Shown piece by piece: positions 1 to 7,540 of a stretch of 10,679 bases of DNA (the first letter of the stretch is position 1; each line of letters begins with the position of its first letter). Made by a program: the position numbers and the translations under genes. Origin of the DNA: Clostridia bacterium (GTDB taxonomy: Bacteria; Bacillota_A; Clostridia; Oscillospirales; Acutalibacteraceae); contig JAFSTS010000190.1 in NCBI GenBank assembly GCA_017445685.1, positions 1-10,679 of the forward strand, read 5' to 3'. Below the pieces are notes generated by a model. It was not told the origin of the DNA and did not search any database. It was given only the letters and a program-made list of their open reading frames with translations.

Positions 1-3
1 CAT
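1..3 (-). CDS. Possible start codon of a divergent gene leaving the left edge
   Basis: The first three bases read as ATG on the minus strand. Eight nucleotides upstream of it on that strand (bases 12-17) lies AAAGGA within a longer A-rich run, which is a good Shine-Dalgarno sequence at good spacing. This suggests a gene transcribed leftward, divergently from the yfhO-like gene, with only its initiator codon inside the window. No coding sequence can be examined, so the product is unknown. No convincing promoter was found for it: the TACAAT at 24-29 on the minus strand lies too close to the ribosome binding site and has no good -35 partner. A chance ATG is possible. Confidence 0.35.
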
Positions 4-87
4 GAAATCTGTCCTTTTTGTAAATTGTATGACTTCTTGTCCTGAAATAGAACGGTAAATTTTTTTTGTAAATTTTTTCTTTGATAA

Positions 88-116
88 TTGATAATGATTT
101 GAAATTATGTTAATAT
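88..116 (+). promoter_or_regulatory. Sigma-A-type promoter of the yfhO-like gene
   Basis: A -35 box TTGATA at 88-93 and a -10 box TAATAT at 111-116 are separated by 17 bases, close to the vegetative consensus. Transcription would start near base 123, giving a leader of about 43 nt. The -35 hexamer is part of a tandem TTGATAA TTGATAA repeat (81-94), so a second, poorly paired -35 lies 7 bases upstream. The DNA upstream is extremely A/T rich and could act as an UP element. Confidence 0.6.
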
Positions 117-131
117 AACAATGTAATGTCC

Positions 132-182
132 AGGAAAGGAATTTGCCTATTGGCAGTAAAGAAATATGAAAGAAAAATTTGA
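132..182 (+). promoter_or_regulatory. Misplaced Shine-Dalgarno and possible 10-codon leader ORF ahead of yfhO
   Basis: The only strong Shine-Dalgarno sequence in the leader, AGGAAAGGA at 132-140, lies 25 nt before the yfhO ATG at 166, which is too far to serve it directly. It is optimally placed (9 nt) for a TTG at 150. That codon opens a frame reading MAVKKYERKI and stopping at TGA 180-182, and the frame overlaps the yfhO start in a different register. The yfhO frame itself has a TAA at 157-159, so it cannot be extended back to the Shine-Dalgarno. This could be a leader peptide coupling translation to yfhO, or the trace of a frameshift in the gene's 5' end. Both readings are inference. Confidence 0.3.
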
Positions 183-3036
183 GAAGTTTAAGAAAAATCG
201 TTTTGGAAAAATAATCGTTGAAAACCAGTTTGTACTTTTGTCTCTTTTTTGCTCGGCGCTGCTGTCTGTTTTAATTGCATTTTGTTTTGAACTGCATCCC
301 TTTGGCGACAGGGTCATTCTAAGAATGGATCTGTATCACCAGTACGGCCCTCTATTTGCCGAGCTTTACGAAAGAATAAAAGGGTCAGGCGGATTTTTGT
401 ATTCATGGTGTTCGGGCGGCGGATCAAGCTTTCTTGGCAATTTTTACAATTATCTCTCAAGTCCGCTTTCGATCTGTGTAATTGCTTTCGGACATAAAAA
501 TATAACCGAAGCGATATCTTTCATGATTTTCACAAAAGCGTGTCTGTCTTCGGCAACATTCTCATATTATCTTAAAAAATCTATTGGCAAATCTAATTAT
601 CTGACCGCTGCTTTCGGTGTGCTTTATGCCTTTTCGGGTTATTTTATTGCGTACTACTGGAATTTGATGTGGCTTGACGCAATGGTTCTTTTGCCGCTTG
701 TCATTCTCGGTATAGAGAAAATCATTAAAAAAGGCAAGCCCTCACTTTATATTGTCACACTTGCGCTGACAATGTTTTCAAACTATTATATGTCTTACAT
801 GGTTTGTATTTTCAGCGTAATTTATTTCATCTTCTATTACTTTTGCAATTTCAAGGTTACCGATAAGCTTAATGATTATCGAAAACCGCTTGAAATGGAC
901 AAATCCTTTAATAAAGGTTTAATTTATAAAGTCAGGTCAAACAGATTTTTAAACTCTGCGCTGATTTTTGGACTGGCTTCTATCGCTGCAGCCGCTTTGA
1001 CGGCTTTTGCTCTTATTCCGACAAGATATATTCTCTCCTCCTGTTCGGCAACCTCCGGCACTTTTCCCGAAAAGCTTGATGTTTACAACAATCTTTTTGA
1101 TTTTATCATCAATCATTTTGCCGATCTATCACCGACAATTCGAAGCAGCGGCGACAGCGTACTGCCGAATGTTTACAGCGGTGTTTTAACAGTTCTGCTG
1201 ATACCGATATTCTATTTTACAAAATCAATATCGCTTCGAGAAAAAATCAGCTACACCTGCATTGTTGCAGTGATGTTTTTAAGCTTCAATCTCAATTATC
1301 TTAATTATATATGGCACGGTCTTCATTTTCCAAACGATCTTCCATACAGGTTTTCGTTCATGTATTCGTTCCTGATACTCACAATGGGATTCAAGGCGAT
1401 AATAAGAATAAAAGAAATCAGTCCGAAAATCTTACTTTTGTGCGGTATGGGCGTGGCAAGTTTCGTAATAATCGCTGAAAAAGTCGGTCAGAAAAATCTT
1501 GATGTCAACACTGTATTCATAAGTCTTGCGTTCGCAGTGATATACACCGTTCTTCTATATGTGATGACAAACAAAAAAGCGCAGGTAAAGTCAATTTCTC
1601 TGTTCCTATTATGTATGGTAGTATGTGAATACGCTATAGCCAGCACCGATAACTACGAAATGAATCAGGATAAGACAAATTATGTTTCCGATCTCGGCGA
1701 CTTTAATGAGCTTAAAGATAAAGTCGATGCAATTGAGCAATCATCTTATTACCGAATGGAGCTGACCGATCTTAGAACAAGAATGGATCCAAGCTGGTAC
1801 TACTATAACGGCGTTTCGGTTTTTTCTTCCATGGCTTATGAAAAACTTTCTAATCTACAACAGGATCTTGGACTTGCAGGAAACTTTATCAATTCCTACA
1901 CCTACAATCTTCAAACTCCTGTTTACAATTCAATGTTCAGTTTGAAATATGTTTTCAACAATATGGACGATATTATTATGAACGACGACTTATTCACGAA
2001 AATTGATTCAAACGACACCTTTGAAGCTTACTCTAACAATTACTGGCTTCCGATAGCATTTGCCTGCAAAAACAAGCTTTCCAACTGGGATATAAACTCA
2101 GGAAATCCGTTTGATGTTCAAAATCAATTCTTCGCACTTGCAACGGGAATTGAAGATGTATTCAAACGAGTGCCGATAAATGATTTATATTCTACAAACA
2201 TCGACCCCATTGCCTATGACGAATATTCTGATTATCTTTATTTCCAGAAAACAGATATTGATCTTTCGTCAGATATTACAACATTTTTTAAGGCAGAGGA
2301 AACGGCAAACTATTATCTTTATGTTGAAAGCGGCGCTGTTGACACACTGACAATAGGAAATGCCATGAACACAATGGTCAGGAATATCGGCGACGAAGAA
2401 TTTATCATTGACATCGGCAAAATGGAAAAGGATGATATGTTTAATATTTCTATACCGATAAATGACGATTCAACCGCAGACGGAATCAGCATATATGTGT
2501 ATTATCTTGACAAAGCTGAATTTGAAAAAGGATACGAATATCTGAAGGACGGATCTCTTGAAACAGAAAAATTTGAAGATACTGTTATCGAAGGAAAGAT
2601 AAATGTAAACGATGGATTTATTTACACTTCTATTCCTTACGACAAAGGATGGAAAGTTGAGATAGACGGAAAAGAGGTTGATAAAGAAGATATCATGATC
2701 GTCGGCGGAGCTTTGCTTGGAGTAAAATGTGATAATGGAACGCATAGTATTACCTTTAAATATACACCAAGAGGGTTAAAGACAGGCATTCTGATTTCTG
2801 TTTGTACGCTGATAATTCTTCTGGTAATCGCCTTCATTTCGAAGAAATTTGAATTATTTGACACATATCTAATTATGTTCGATAAAACAAATAACCCTGT
2901 TCTGAGCTCAAAGAAACTTGAACTGATAGAGTATCAAAACAGCTTTGCACTTCAGCAGCAAAACAATGCTTCGTTTATAAAAACAGTTGAAGAAAAAACA
3001 GATTCCGAGCTTGACGAAGCTGACGATATTCTTTAG
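166..3036 (+). CDS. yfhO: YfhO-family multi-pass membrane protein (probable GT-C-type glycosyltransferase)
   Basis: A 956-residue polytopic membrane protein of the bacterial YfhO family. Residues 22-42 form the first membrane helix. They are followed by an outside loop with the family hallmark: Asp55 in MDLYHQYGP, then a Gly/Ser-rich SGGGSSFLGN stretch and an NYLSSPLS motif. Many hydrophobic segments run to about residue 495. A long soluble, presumably extracytoplasmic region follows (about 498-870), carrying the typical PYDKGW and DGK motifs near 820-835. A last helix lies at about 873-892, before a 64-residue acidic and Gln-rich tail. In Bacillus subtilis, YfhO is needed for glycosylation of lipoteichoic acid, probably transferring a sugar from a lipid carrier outside the cell. 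A similar envelope role is inferred here, but acceptor and sugar are unknown. No CsbB-like partner lies beside it. The ATG has only a weak AAAG-type ribosome site. The family call is secure; the enzyme activity is not shown. Confidence 0.88.
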   Translation: MKEKFEKFKKNRFGKIIVENQFVLLSLFCSALLSVLIAFCFELHPFGDRVILRMDLYHQYGPLFAELYERIKGSGGFLYSWCSGGGSSFLGNFYNYLSSPLSICVIAFGHKNITEAISFMIFTKACLSSATFSYYLKKSIGKSNYLTAAFGVLYAFSGYFIAYYWNLMWLDAMVLLPLVILGIEKIIKKGKPSLYIVTLALTMFSNYYMSYMVCIFSVIYFIFYYFCNFKVTDKLNDYRKPLEMDKSFNKGLIYKVRSNRFLNSALIFGLASIAAAALTAFALIPTRYILSSCSATSGTFPEKLDVYNNLFDFIINHFADLSPTIRSSGDSVLPNVYSGVLTVLLIPIFYFTKSISLREKISYTCIVAVMFLSFNLNYLNYIWHGLHFPNDLPYRFSFMYSFLILTMGFKAIIRIKEISPKILLLCGMGVASFVIIAEKVGQKNLDVNTVFISLAFAVIYTVLLYVMTNKKAQVKSISLFLLCMVVCEYAIASTDNYEMNQDKTNYVSDLGDFNELKDKVDAIEQSSYYRMELTDLRTRMDPSWYYYNGVSVFSSMAYEKLSNLQQDLGLAGNFINSYTYNLQTPVYNSMFSLKYVFNNMDDIIMNDDLFTKIDSNDTFEAYSNNYWLPIAFACKNKLSNWDINSGNPFDVQNQFFALATGIEDVFKRVPINDLYSTNIDPIAYDEYSDYLYFQKTDIDLSSDITTFFKAEETANYYLYVESGAVDTLTIGNAMNTMVRNIGDEEFIIDIGKMEKDDMFNISIPINDDSTADGISIYVYYLDKAEFEKGYEYLKDGSLETEKFEDTVIEGKINVNDGFIYTSIPYDKGWKVEIDGKEVDKEDIMIVGGALLGVKCDNGTHSITFKYTPRGLKTGILISVCTLIILLVIAFISKKFELFDTYLIMFDKTNNPVLSSKKLELIEYQNSFALQQQNNASFIKTVEEKTDSELDEADDIL

Positions 3037-3052
3037 TAAAATGAAGCATAAA

Positions 3053-3094
3053 ATCCGCCGACACCATCAAAAGTGCCGGCGGATAATTCTTTTT
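3053..3094. terminator. Terminator hairpin between convergent yfhO and parvulin genes
   Basis: Bases 3053-3064 and 3073-3084 form a 12-bp stem with one A-C mismatch and an 8-base loop. On the plus strand the stem is followed by AATTCTTTTT (3085-3094), a usable T tract for ending yfhO. On the minus strand it is followed by TTTATGC, a weaker tract, so it may also end the parvulin transcript. It occupies most of the 79-base gap between the two stop codons. Confidence 0.75.
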
Positions 3095-3115
3095 CAGGAA
3101 ACCGTTTGTTTAATT

Positions 3116-4873
3116 TTATGATGCAGTGTCAGCTGCGCTGTTTCTTGAAACATTGTAGATGTAGCGTTTGATAGATTTATTTACTTTCTTGCTGACCATC
3201 TTCAATGCCAAATCGTTTTCTTCTATTTCATACTCAGCAGATTCTGACATTTCATTAAGGTATTCGGTGTAGTCGTCCTGAGCAAGAGCGTCTCTTATAG
3301 TCTGTTCCCAAACAGGAGTATCACTCTTGGAAACGAAATAAATTACATGATAGCCGTATTCTGTCTCAACGATATCAGTGTCTCCTGTCTTTCTGGCGGA
3401 ATCAAAGATCCAATCGTTAAAGGCAGTAACCATCTGACCTTCCGTTACATCTTCGTAAAGTCCGCCGTTTGCTGCAGAACCTGTATCTTCACTTTTTTCT
3501 GTGGCAATTGCAGCGAAGCTGTCCTCAGTCATATCGCCGTTTTTCCATTCATTATAAGCTTCTTCGGCTTTCTGCTTGGCTACAGCTTTCTGTTCATCTG
3601 TAGGATCAGTGTTATCTTCGTTGAATTTGAAAAGAATATGTCTGACATTTACCGTACTGGACTCATCTTTGTATGCAGCCTTTACGCAGAAAACAACATT
3701 ATAGGAAGTAATAGAGTCATCTGTTTTAAGTTCAAACAGTTTAACATCACCGGTCTTGGCTGTATTAAAGAGCCAATCTGCTATTTCCTGATTTGAATAA
3801 AAATCAGAATATTTTGTTTTTTCTTTAAGTGTGTTGTCAGCGTCTGTATATTCACTTGCTACAACTTCTTCATCAACTTCTTCGCCGCTTTCGGAGGCAG
3901 ATTCTTTAGCGGTCTTGACAGCGTCGGCAATTGCTATTTCATCAGCAGCAGCCTCGAATGCGTCGGAAGATGTAGCTTTTGCAAGGAAATCTTCGGCAAG
4001 AGCTTTCGTCGCGGCGGCATCTTGATCGTCACTGACATTAAATACCTGCGCTCTGTAATCTACATAATCATAATCAGTTTTATTGTTGTTATACTCTTCA
4101 AGGACTTTATCGTTGCTGTAGGAAGCAGCATATTCGTCCTGTTTATATTCCGTATATTTCTGAGAGAGCGCGTCTTTGAGCAAAAATTCTCTGAGAAGAG
4201 TTGAGTTCAAGTTAGAGCCATAGGTGGCCTTGATATAAGCATTAAGAGTATAGCCGTTTTCTTTAGCAGTTGTTTCCATTGTTTCGATTTGATCGTCAAC
4301 TGCTTTGATATCGGATTCTTCAAGTTTTACGCCTTCTTTAGCAGCAGCGGCATTAAGCATATAGTTATTTTTGATCTGATTGAGAGCCGTGTCGATGAAG
4401 AAGTCGTTCCAAGTGTCATAATTTGTAGTTGTGGTTTCAGAGGTCGTTTCGCCTTCTTCTGTTTCAGATTCTTCGCTTTCGGCTGCAGTTGTAGTTTCAT
4501 CGTCAGCAGTATATTTCTGTTCGTCAGGAGAAATCGTGGCGTCAAATCCGAGGTCATAGCCCTGAGAAGCATACTGATAATAGAAATTATAAATAGTTCT
4601 ATAGTAATAAGAAAATTCGACAGATGAAATTTTGTTATCGCCTACGGTTGCTACTTTTGATCTGAAAATAGTAGAGCCTGCCGCGTTAAAGGCTGCAACG
4701 CAGATCCCAAAAACGATTGCTGCTGCAACAACAATTGCGCAGATTTTAAGAACTGTTGATTTTGCTTTCGCAACAGCCGCATTACGCTTTGAATTTTTCT
4801 TAGCCTCTTTTGCAAGACGCTCTTTTCTTTCTTTGCGGTATTGTTCAGCTCTGCTTAATTCTTCTTTACCCAT
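3116..4873 (-). CDS. Membrane-anchored parvulin-type peptidyl-prolyl cis-trans isomerase (PrsA/SurA-like)
   Basis: A 585-residue extracytoplasmic folding factor. The first 40 residues are basic and helical, followed by one membrane helix (about 41-63). No lipobox precedes Cys45 or Cys58, so it is an anchored protein and not a PrsA-type lipoprotein. The chain from about 67 begins with the VATVGDNKIS element common in this family. A low-complexity Thr/Glu linker lies at about 121-151, inside the N-terminal chaperone-like region. A full parvulin domain spans about 408-513, with VRHIL (His412), the GGLYEDV segment at 470-476 and GYHVI (His509). Residues 272-401 look like a second, degenerate parvulin copy. 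Expected role: helping secreted or membrane proteins fold at the outer membrane face. The ATG is preceded by AAAGGA at 4884-4889 (10 nt away). The gene has its own promoter and is separated from ftsH by a terminator. Catalytic activity is inferred from the motifs. Confidence 0.87.
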   Translation of the reverse strand: MGKEELSRAEQYRKERKERLAKEAKKNSKRNAAVAKAKSTVLKICAIVVAAAIVFGICVAAFNAAGSTIFRSKVATVGDNKISSVEFSYYYRTIYNFYYQYASQGYDLGFDATISPDEQKYTADDETTTAAESEESETEEGETTSETTTTNYDTWNDFFIDTALNQIKNNYMLNAAAAKEGVKLEESDIKAVDDQIETMETTAKENGYTLNAYIKATYGSNLNSTLLREFLLKDALSQKYTEYKQDEYAASYSNDKVLEEYNNNKTDYDYVDYRAQVFNVSDDQDAAATKALAEDFLAKATSSDAFEAAADEIAIADAVKTAKESASESGEEVDEEVVASEYTDADNTLKEKTKYSDFYSNQEIADWLFNTAKTGDVKLFELKTDDSITSYNVVFCVKAAYKDESSTVNVRHILFKFNEDNTDPTDEQKAVAKQKAEEAYNEWKNGDMTEDSFAAIATEKSEDTGSAANGGLYEDVTEGQMVTAFNDWIFDSARKTGDTDIVETEYGYHVIYFVSKSDTPVWEQTIRDALAQDDYTEYLNEMSESAEYEIEENDLALKMVSKKVNKSIKRYIYNVSRNSAADTAS

Positions 4874-4927
4874 TTTGAATCAATCCTTTACATTTATTTT
4901 TCGGCTTGACCGAATATGTACCTGTTT

Positions 4928-4956
4928 ATTGTATAACATTTTGAAAAAATTTACAA
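4928..4956 (-). promoter_or_regulatory. Promoter of the parvulin gene
   Basis: On the minus strand, TTGTAA (bases 4956-4951) and TACAAT (4933-4928) are separated by 17 bases, a good vegetative promoter. Transcription would start near base 4920, giving a leader of about 47 nt. The DNA upstream of the -35 box is almost pure A/T (about 4957-5000), which could serve as an UP element. The leader contains a small inverted repeat, TTCGG and CCGAA, at 4900-4914. Confidence 0.6.
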
Positions 4957-4997
4957 TAGATAAAATAAATTATTTATTTTTTTTTCATATTTTTTTG

Positions 4998-5022
4998 AAA
5001 AAAACGGGGGCAAAAGCCCCCG
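4998..5022 (-). terminator. Strong intrinsic terminator of ftsH and the operon
   Basis: Read on the minus strand, bases 5022-5005 form a perfect 7-bp G+C stem (CGGGGGC / GCCCCCG) with a four-base TTTT loop, followed directly by seven T residues (5004-4998). It starts 20 bases past the ftsH stop codon. It has no T tract on the plus strand, so it acts only on the leftward transcript. Confidence 0.92.
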
Positions 5023-5042
5023 CAAATATAATTCTTTAAAGA

Positions 5043-6956
5043 TTATTCTGCTGTATCTTCAGAATTAACGGAATCGTCCTCTTCCATAAGCTTCTTAAAT
5101 TCTGCGCCGTCAATTTTTTCTTTATCCATAAGAACAGCGGCAACCTTATGAAGCTTGTCGATGTGAGTTGACAATATGTCTTCCGTTCTTTTATATGCTC
5201 CCTTGATTATCTGATCCATTTCATTATCGATCTGAGCAGCAATATTTTCGGAATAATTTCTTGTCTGTCCGTAATCTCTGCCAAGGAAAACTTCTTCATT
5301 TCCTGAGCCGAAAGAAATCGGTCCAAGTGTGTCACTCATGCCATATTTTGTAACCATATTTCGTGCAATTGCCGTTGCTCTTTCGATATCATTTGAAGCA
5401 CCGCTGGAAATATCGTGAAGAACAAGCTTTTCTGCAACGCGTCCGCCAAGCAGGACAACAATTTCATCAAGCATATCCTTTTTGGATATAAAATTCTTGT
5501 CTTCAGTAGGAATGTGCATCGTATAGCCGCCTGCCTGACCTCTCGGAATGATCGAAATCTGATGAACAGGATCCTGACCTTCAAGATAGAAGGTTGATAC
5601 GGCATGACCTGCTTCATGATAGGAAACAAGGCGTTTTTCTTTATCGGTAATTTTATGAGATTTTTTCTCTGTGCCGACAACAACTTTGATAGTAGCTTCT
5701 TCGATCTCTGTTTGAGTAATGGCTTTTTTGTCGTGTCTTCCGGCAAGAAGTGCAGCTTCATTCAAAAGATTTTCAAGATCAGCGCCTGTAAATCCGGCAG
5801 TTGATCTGGCTATCTTTTCAAGGTCAACATCGGGAGCTAAAGGTTTGTTTGCGGCATGAACTTCGAGAATCTCTTTTCTTCCCTTGACATCAGGTCTGCC
5901 GACAGTTATCTGTCTGTCAAATCTTCCGGGTCTTAAAAGCGCCGGTTCAAGAATGTCAGGTCTGTTCGTAGCGGCAATTATAATAACGCCCTCATTAACA
6001 CCGAAACCGTCCATTTCGACAAGCATCTGGTTTAAGGTCTGTTCTCTTTCGTCGTGTCCGCCGCCCATTCCTGCGCCTCTGTGACGGCCTACAGCGTCGA
6101 TCTCATCAATGAAAATGATTGACGGAGCATTCTTTTTAGCCTGAGAGAAAAGATCTCTGACTCTTGCAGCGCCGACGCCGACATACATTTCGACAAAATC
6201 AGAGCCGGAAATCGAGAAGAAAGGAACATCCGCTTCGCCGGCAACAGCTCTTGCAAGAAGAGTTTTACCTGTTCCGGGTGGTCCAACAAGCAAAATGCCT
6301 TTGGGGATCCTTGCGCCGAGATCATTGAATTTTTTCGGATTTTTCAAAAATTCGACTATTTCAACAAGTTCTTCTTTTTCTTCATCGGCTCCTGCAACAT
6401 TTTTAAAGGTCGTTTTTTTACGGTCTTCATCCTTTGCAACATTCACCCTTGCTTTTCCAAAACCGAGCGTCCTGTTCATTTCGCCGTTTACAGACTGATT
6501 CATTCTTCTGATCATGAAGAACATCAGCGCCGCAAGAACAACGATCATCAGAATCGTCGGGAAAAGATTGAAAAACCATGAGTTAGACGAGCCGGCATCA
6601 TAGTCCATTTTGACTGGCGCGTCTTTATGCTCTTTGTTGTATTCAAGAACATGGTCATGAATATCGTCAACAAAAATTGAAACATTCGGAACTGTATAAG
6701 AATAAACTTTTTCTTCTTCGTCTTCAAAAAGCTTATATTTAAGCGAGCCGCTGCTCAAGTTTAGGTCATATTCGGAAACTTTGTCTTCTTCAAACAGCTC
6801 GACTATTTTGTAGTATTCCGTCTTTTCCTGGTTGTTTGACGATGAATAGTAATAAATCCCAACTATAATGAGAATCGGTACAAGAAGATAAACCAGAAAA
6901 GTACCGATTCGTCTTTTGTTGTTATTGGAGTTTGGGGTATTCAAATTATTATCCAA
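5043..6956 (-). CDS. ftsH: ATP-dependent zinc metalloprotease FtsH
   Basis: The membrane AAA+ protease that unfolds and degrades damaged membrane proteins and selected regulators as a hexamer. Numbering is from the TTG at 6956 (637 residues, usual length). Membrane helices lie at about 18-37 and 127-148 with an outside domain between. The AAA module has Walker A GPPGTGKT (224-231), Walker B FIDE (281-284) and the second region of homology with both arginine fingers (324-347). The pore motif is MYVGVG, with Tyr where Escherichia coli has Phe. The protease domain has HEAGH (446-450) and the third zinc ligand in SNDIE (Asp522). The tail is acidic. The longest frame starts at GTG 6968, but that GTG is part of the Shine-Dalgarno AAGGAG (6968-6973) and an in-frame TAA lies at 6972-6974. 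TTG 6956, 11 nt downstream, is the better start. It is the last gene of the operon, about 36 nt after hpt. Function is very secure. Confidence 0.97.
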   Translation of the reverse strand: MDNNLNTPNSNNNKRRIGTFLVYLLVPILIIVGIYYYSSSNNQEKTEYYKIVELFEEDKVSEYDLNLSSGSLKYKLFEDEEEKVYSYTVPNVSIFVDDIHDHVLEYNKEHKDAPVKMDYDAGSSNSWFFNLFPTILMIVVLAALMFFMIRRMNQSVNGEMNRTLGFGKARVNVAKDEDRKKTTFKNVAGADEEKEELVEIVEFLKNPKKFNDLGARIPKGILLVGPPGTGKTLLARAVAGEADVPFFSISGSDFVEMYVGVGAARVRDLFSQAKKNAPSIIFIDEIDAVGRHRGAGMGGGHDEREQTLNQMLVEMDGFGVNEGVIIIAATNRPDILEPALLRPGRFDRQITVGRPDVKGRKEILEVHAANKPLAPDVDLEKIARSTAGFTGADLENLLNEAALLAGRHDKKAITQTEIEEATIKVVVGTEKKSHKITDKEKRLVSYHEAGHAVSTFYLEGQDPVHQISIIPRGQAGGYTMHIPTEDKNFISKKDMLDEIVVLLGGRVAEKLVLHDISSGASNDIERATAIARNMVTKYGMSDTLGPISFGSGNEEVFLGRDYGQTRNYSENIAAQIDNEMDQIIKGAYKRTEDILSTHIDKLHKVAAVLMDKEKIDGAEFKKLMEEDDSVNSEDTAE

Positions 6957-6967
6957 CTGATAAATCA

Positions 6968-6973
6968 CTCCTT
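6968..6973 (-). promoter_or_regulatory. Ribosome binding site that decides the ftsH start
   Basis: AAGGAG followed by TGAT matches the anti-Shine-Dalgarno complement with one G missing. The GTG at 6968-6966 begins on its last base and cannot be initiated from it. The next usable codon is TTG at 6956-6954, 11 nt downstream, giving a protein that begins [10 protein letters not shown]. Confidence 0.6.
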
Positions 6974-6992
6974 AGTATGTATTGTTCCTTGT

Positions 6993-7538
6993 TCAAGGTT
7001 TTTTATAAATCTCTTCTTTTAGTTCTCCGATAAACGGAAGATTCCTGTATTTTTCATCGTAATCAAGGCCGTAACCGACGACAAAAGCATTAGGAACAGT
7101 TGTGCCAAAATAATCAGCCTTAATTGTTTTGATTTCCCTCCTTGAAGGCTTATCAAGCAAGGTGCAGATTTTAACGCTTGCAGGATTTCTTGATTTAAAA
7201 AGGTTATTGATAACATAGTCAAGCGTTTTGCCGCTGTCGAGAATATCCTCAACTATCAGCACATCATATCCTTCAAGGTCGATTTCAAGATCCTTAACAA
7301 CGCGTACTCTTGTTCCCTTTGTGTCAGAGCCGTAGCTTGAAAGGGCCATAAAATCAATTTTACAGTTTACGGTAATATTCTTCATCAAGTCGGACATGAA
7401 CATTATCGATCCTTTGAGAATGCTGACGATTAGAAGATTTTTACCCTCGTAATCCTTACTGATCTGCTTACCGAGATCTTCGCAGATTTTTTGCAGTTCT
7501 TCCTTTGAAACGAGAACCTGTTTTATATCATTTAACAT
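6993..7538 (-). CDS. hpt: Hypoxanthine phosphoribosyltransferase
   Basis: A cytoplasmic purine-salvage enzyme that joins hypoxanthine (and usually guanine) to PRPP, giving IMP or GMP. The 181-residue protein has the normal length for the family. Visible landmarks are the LKG loop (41-43), the SYG segment at 68-70 of the flexible loop, the PRPP signature VEDILDSGKT (96-105) with the acidic pair Glu97-Asp98, Lys140, and VVGYGLDY (153-160) around the purine-binding site with Asp159. The ATG at 7538 is chosen because GGAGG at 7546-7550 lies 7 nt upstream. The slightly longer frame opening with TTG at 7544 leaves only 1 nt. The gene begins 2 nt after the tilS stop, and its ribosome binding site lies at the end of tilS, so translation is probably coupled. 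The tilS-hpt-ftsH order is conserved in Firmicutes. Confidence 0.96.
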   Translation of the reverse strand: MLNDIKQVLVSKEELQKICEDLGKQISKDYEGKNLLIVSILKGSIMFMSDLMKNITVNCKIDFMALSSYGSDTKGTRVRVVKDLEIDLEGYDVLIVEDILDSGKTLDYVINNLFKSRNPASVKICTLLDKPSRREIKTIKADYFGTTVPNAFVVGYGLDYDEKYRNLPFIGELKEEIYKKP

Positions 7539-7540
7539 TT

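Noticed and set aside
24..29. TACAAT on the minus strand as -10 of a leftward promoter
   Set aside because: Transcription would begin inside the Shine-Dalgarno of the edge gene, and no good -35 lies 16-18 bases upstream.
3347..3796. Plus-strand open frame of 149 codons, Cys- and Phe-rich
   Set aside because: It is antisense to the parvulin-domain part of the isomerase gene, has no Shine-Dalgarno or recognisable domain, and its composition is what the antisense of that coding region gives.
4957..5000. A/T tract between ftsH and the isomerase as an origin or small RNA gene
   Set aside because: No DnaA boxes, iterons or structured RNA were seen. The tract is explained by the terminator T run and promoter-upstream DNA.
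4632..5039. Plus-strand open frame of 135 codons crossing the isomerase start, its promoter and the ftsH terminator
   Set aside because: It runs antisense through a start region, promoter and hairpin that are well supported on the other strand. Its Ala/Thr-rich first half mirrors the Ala-rich membrane helix region.
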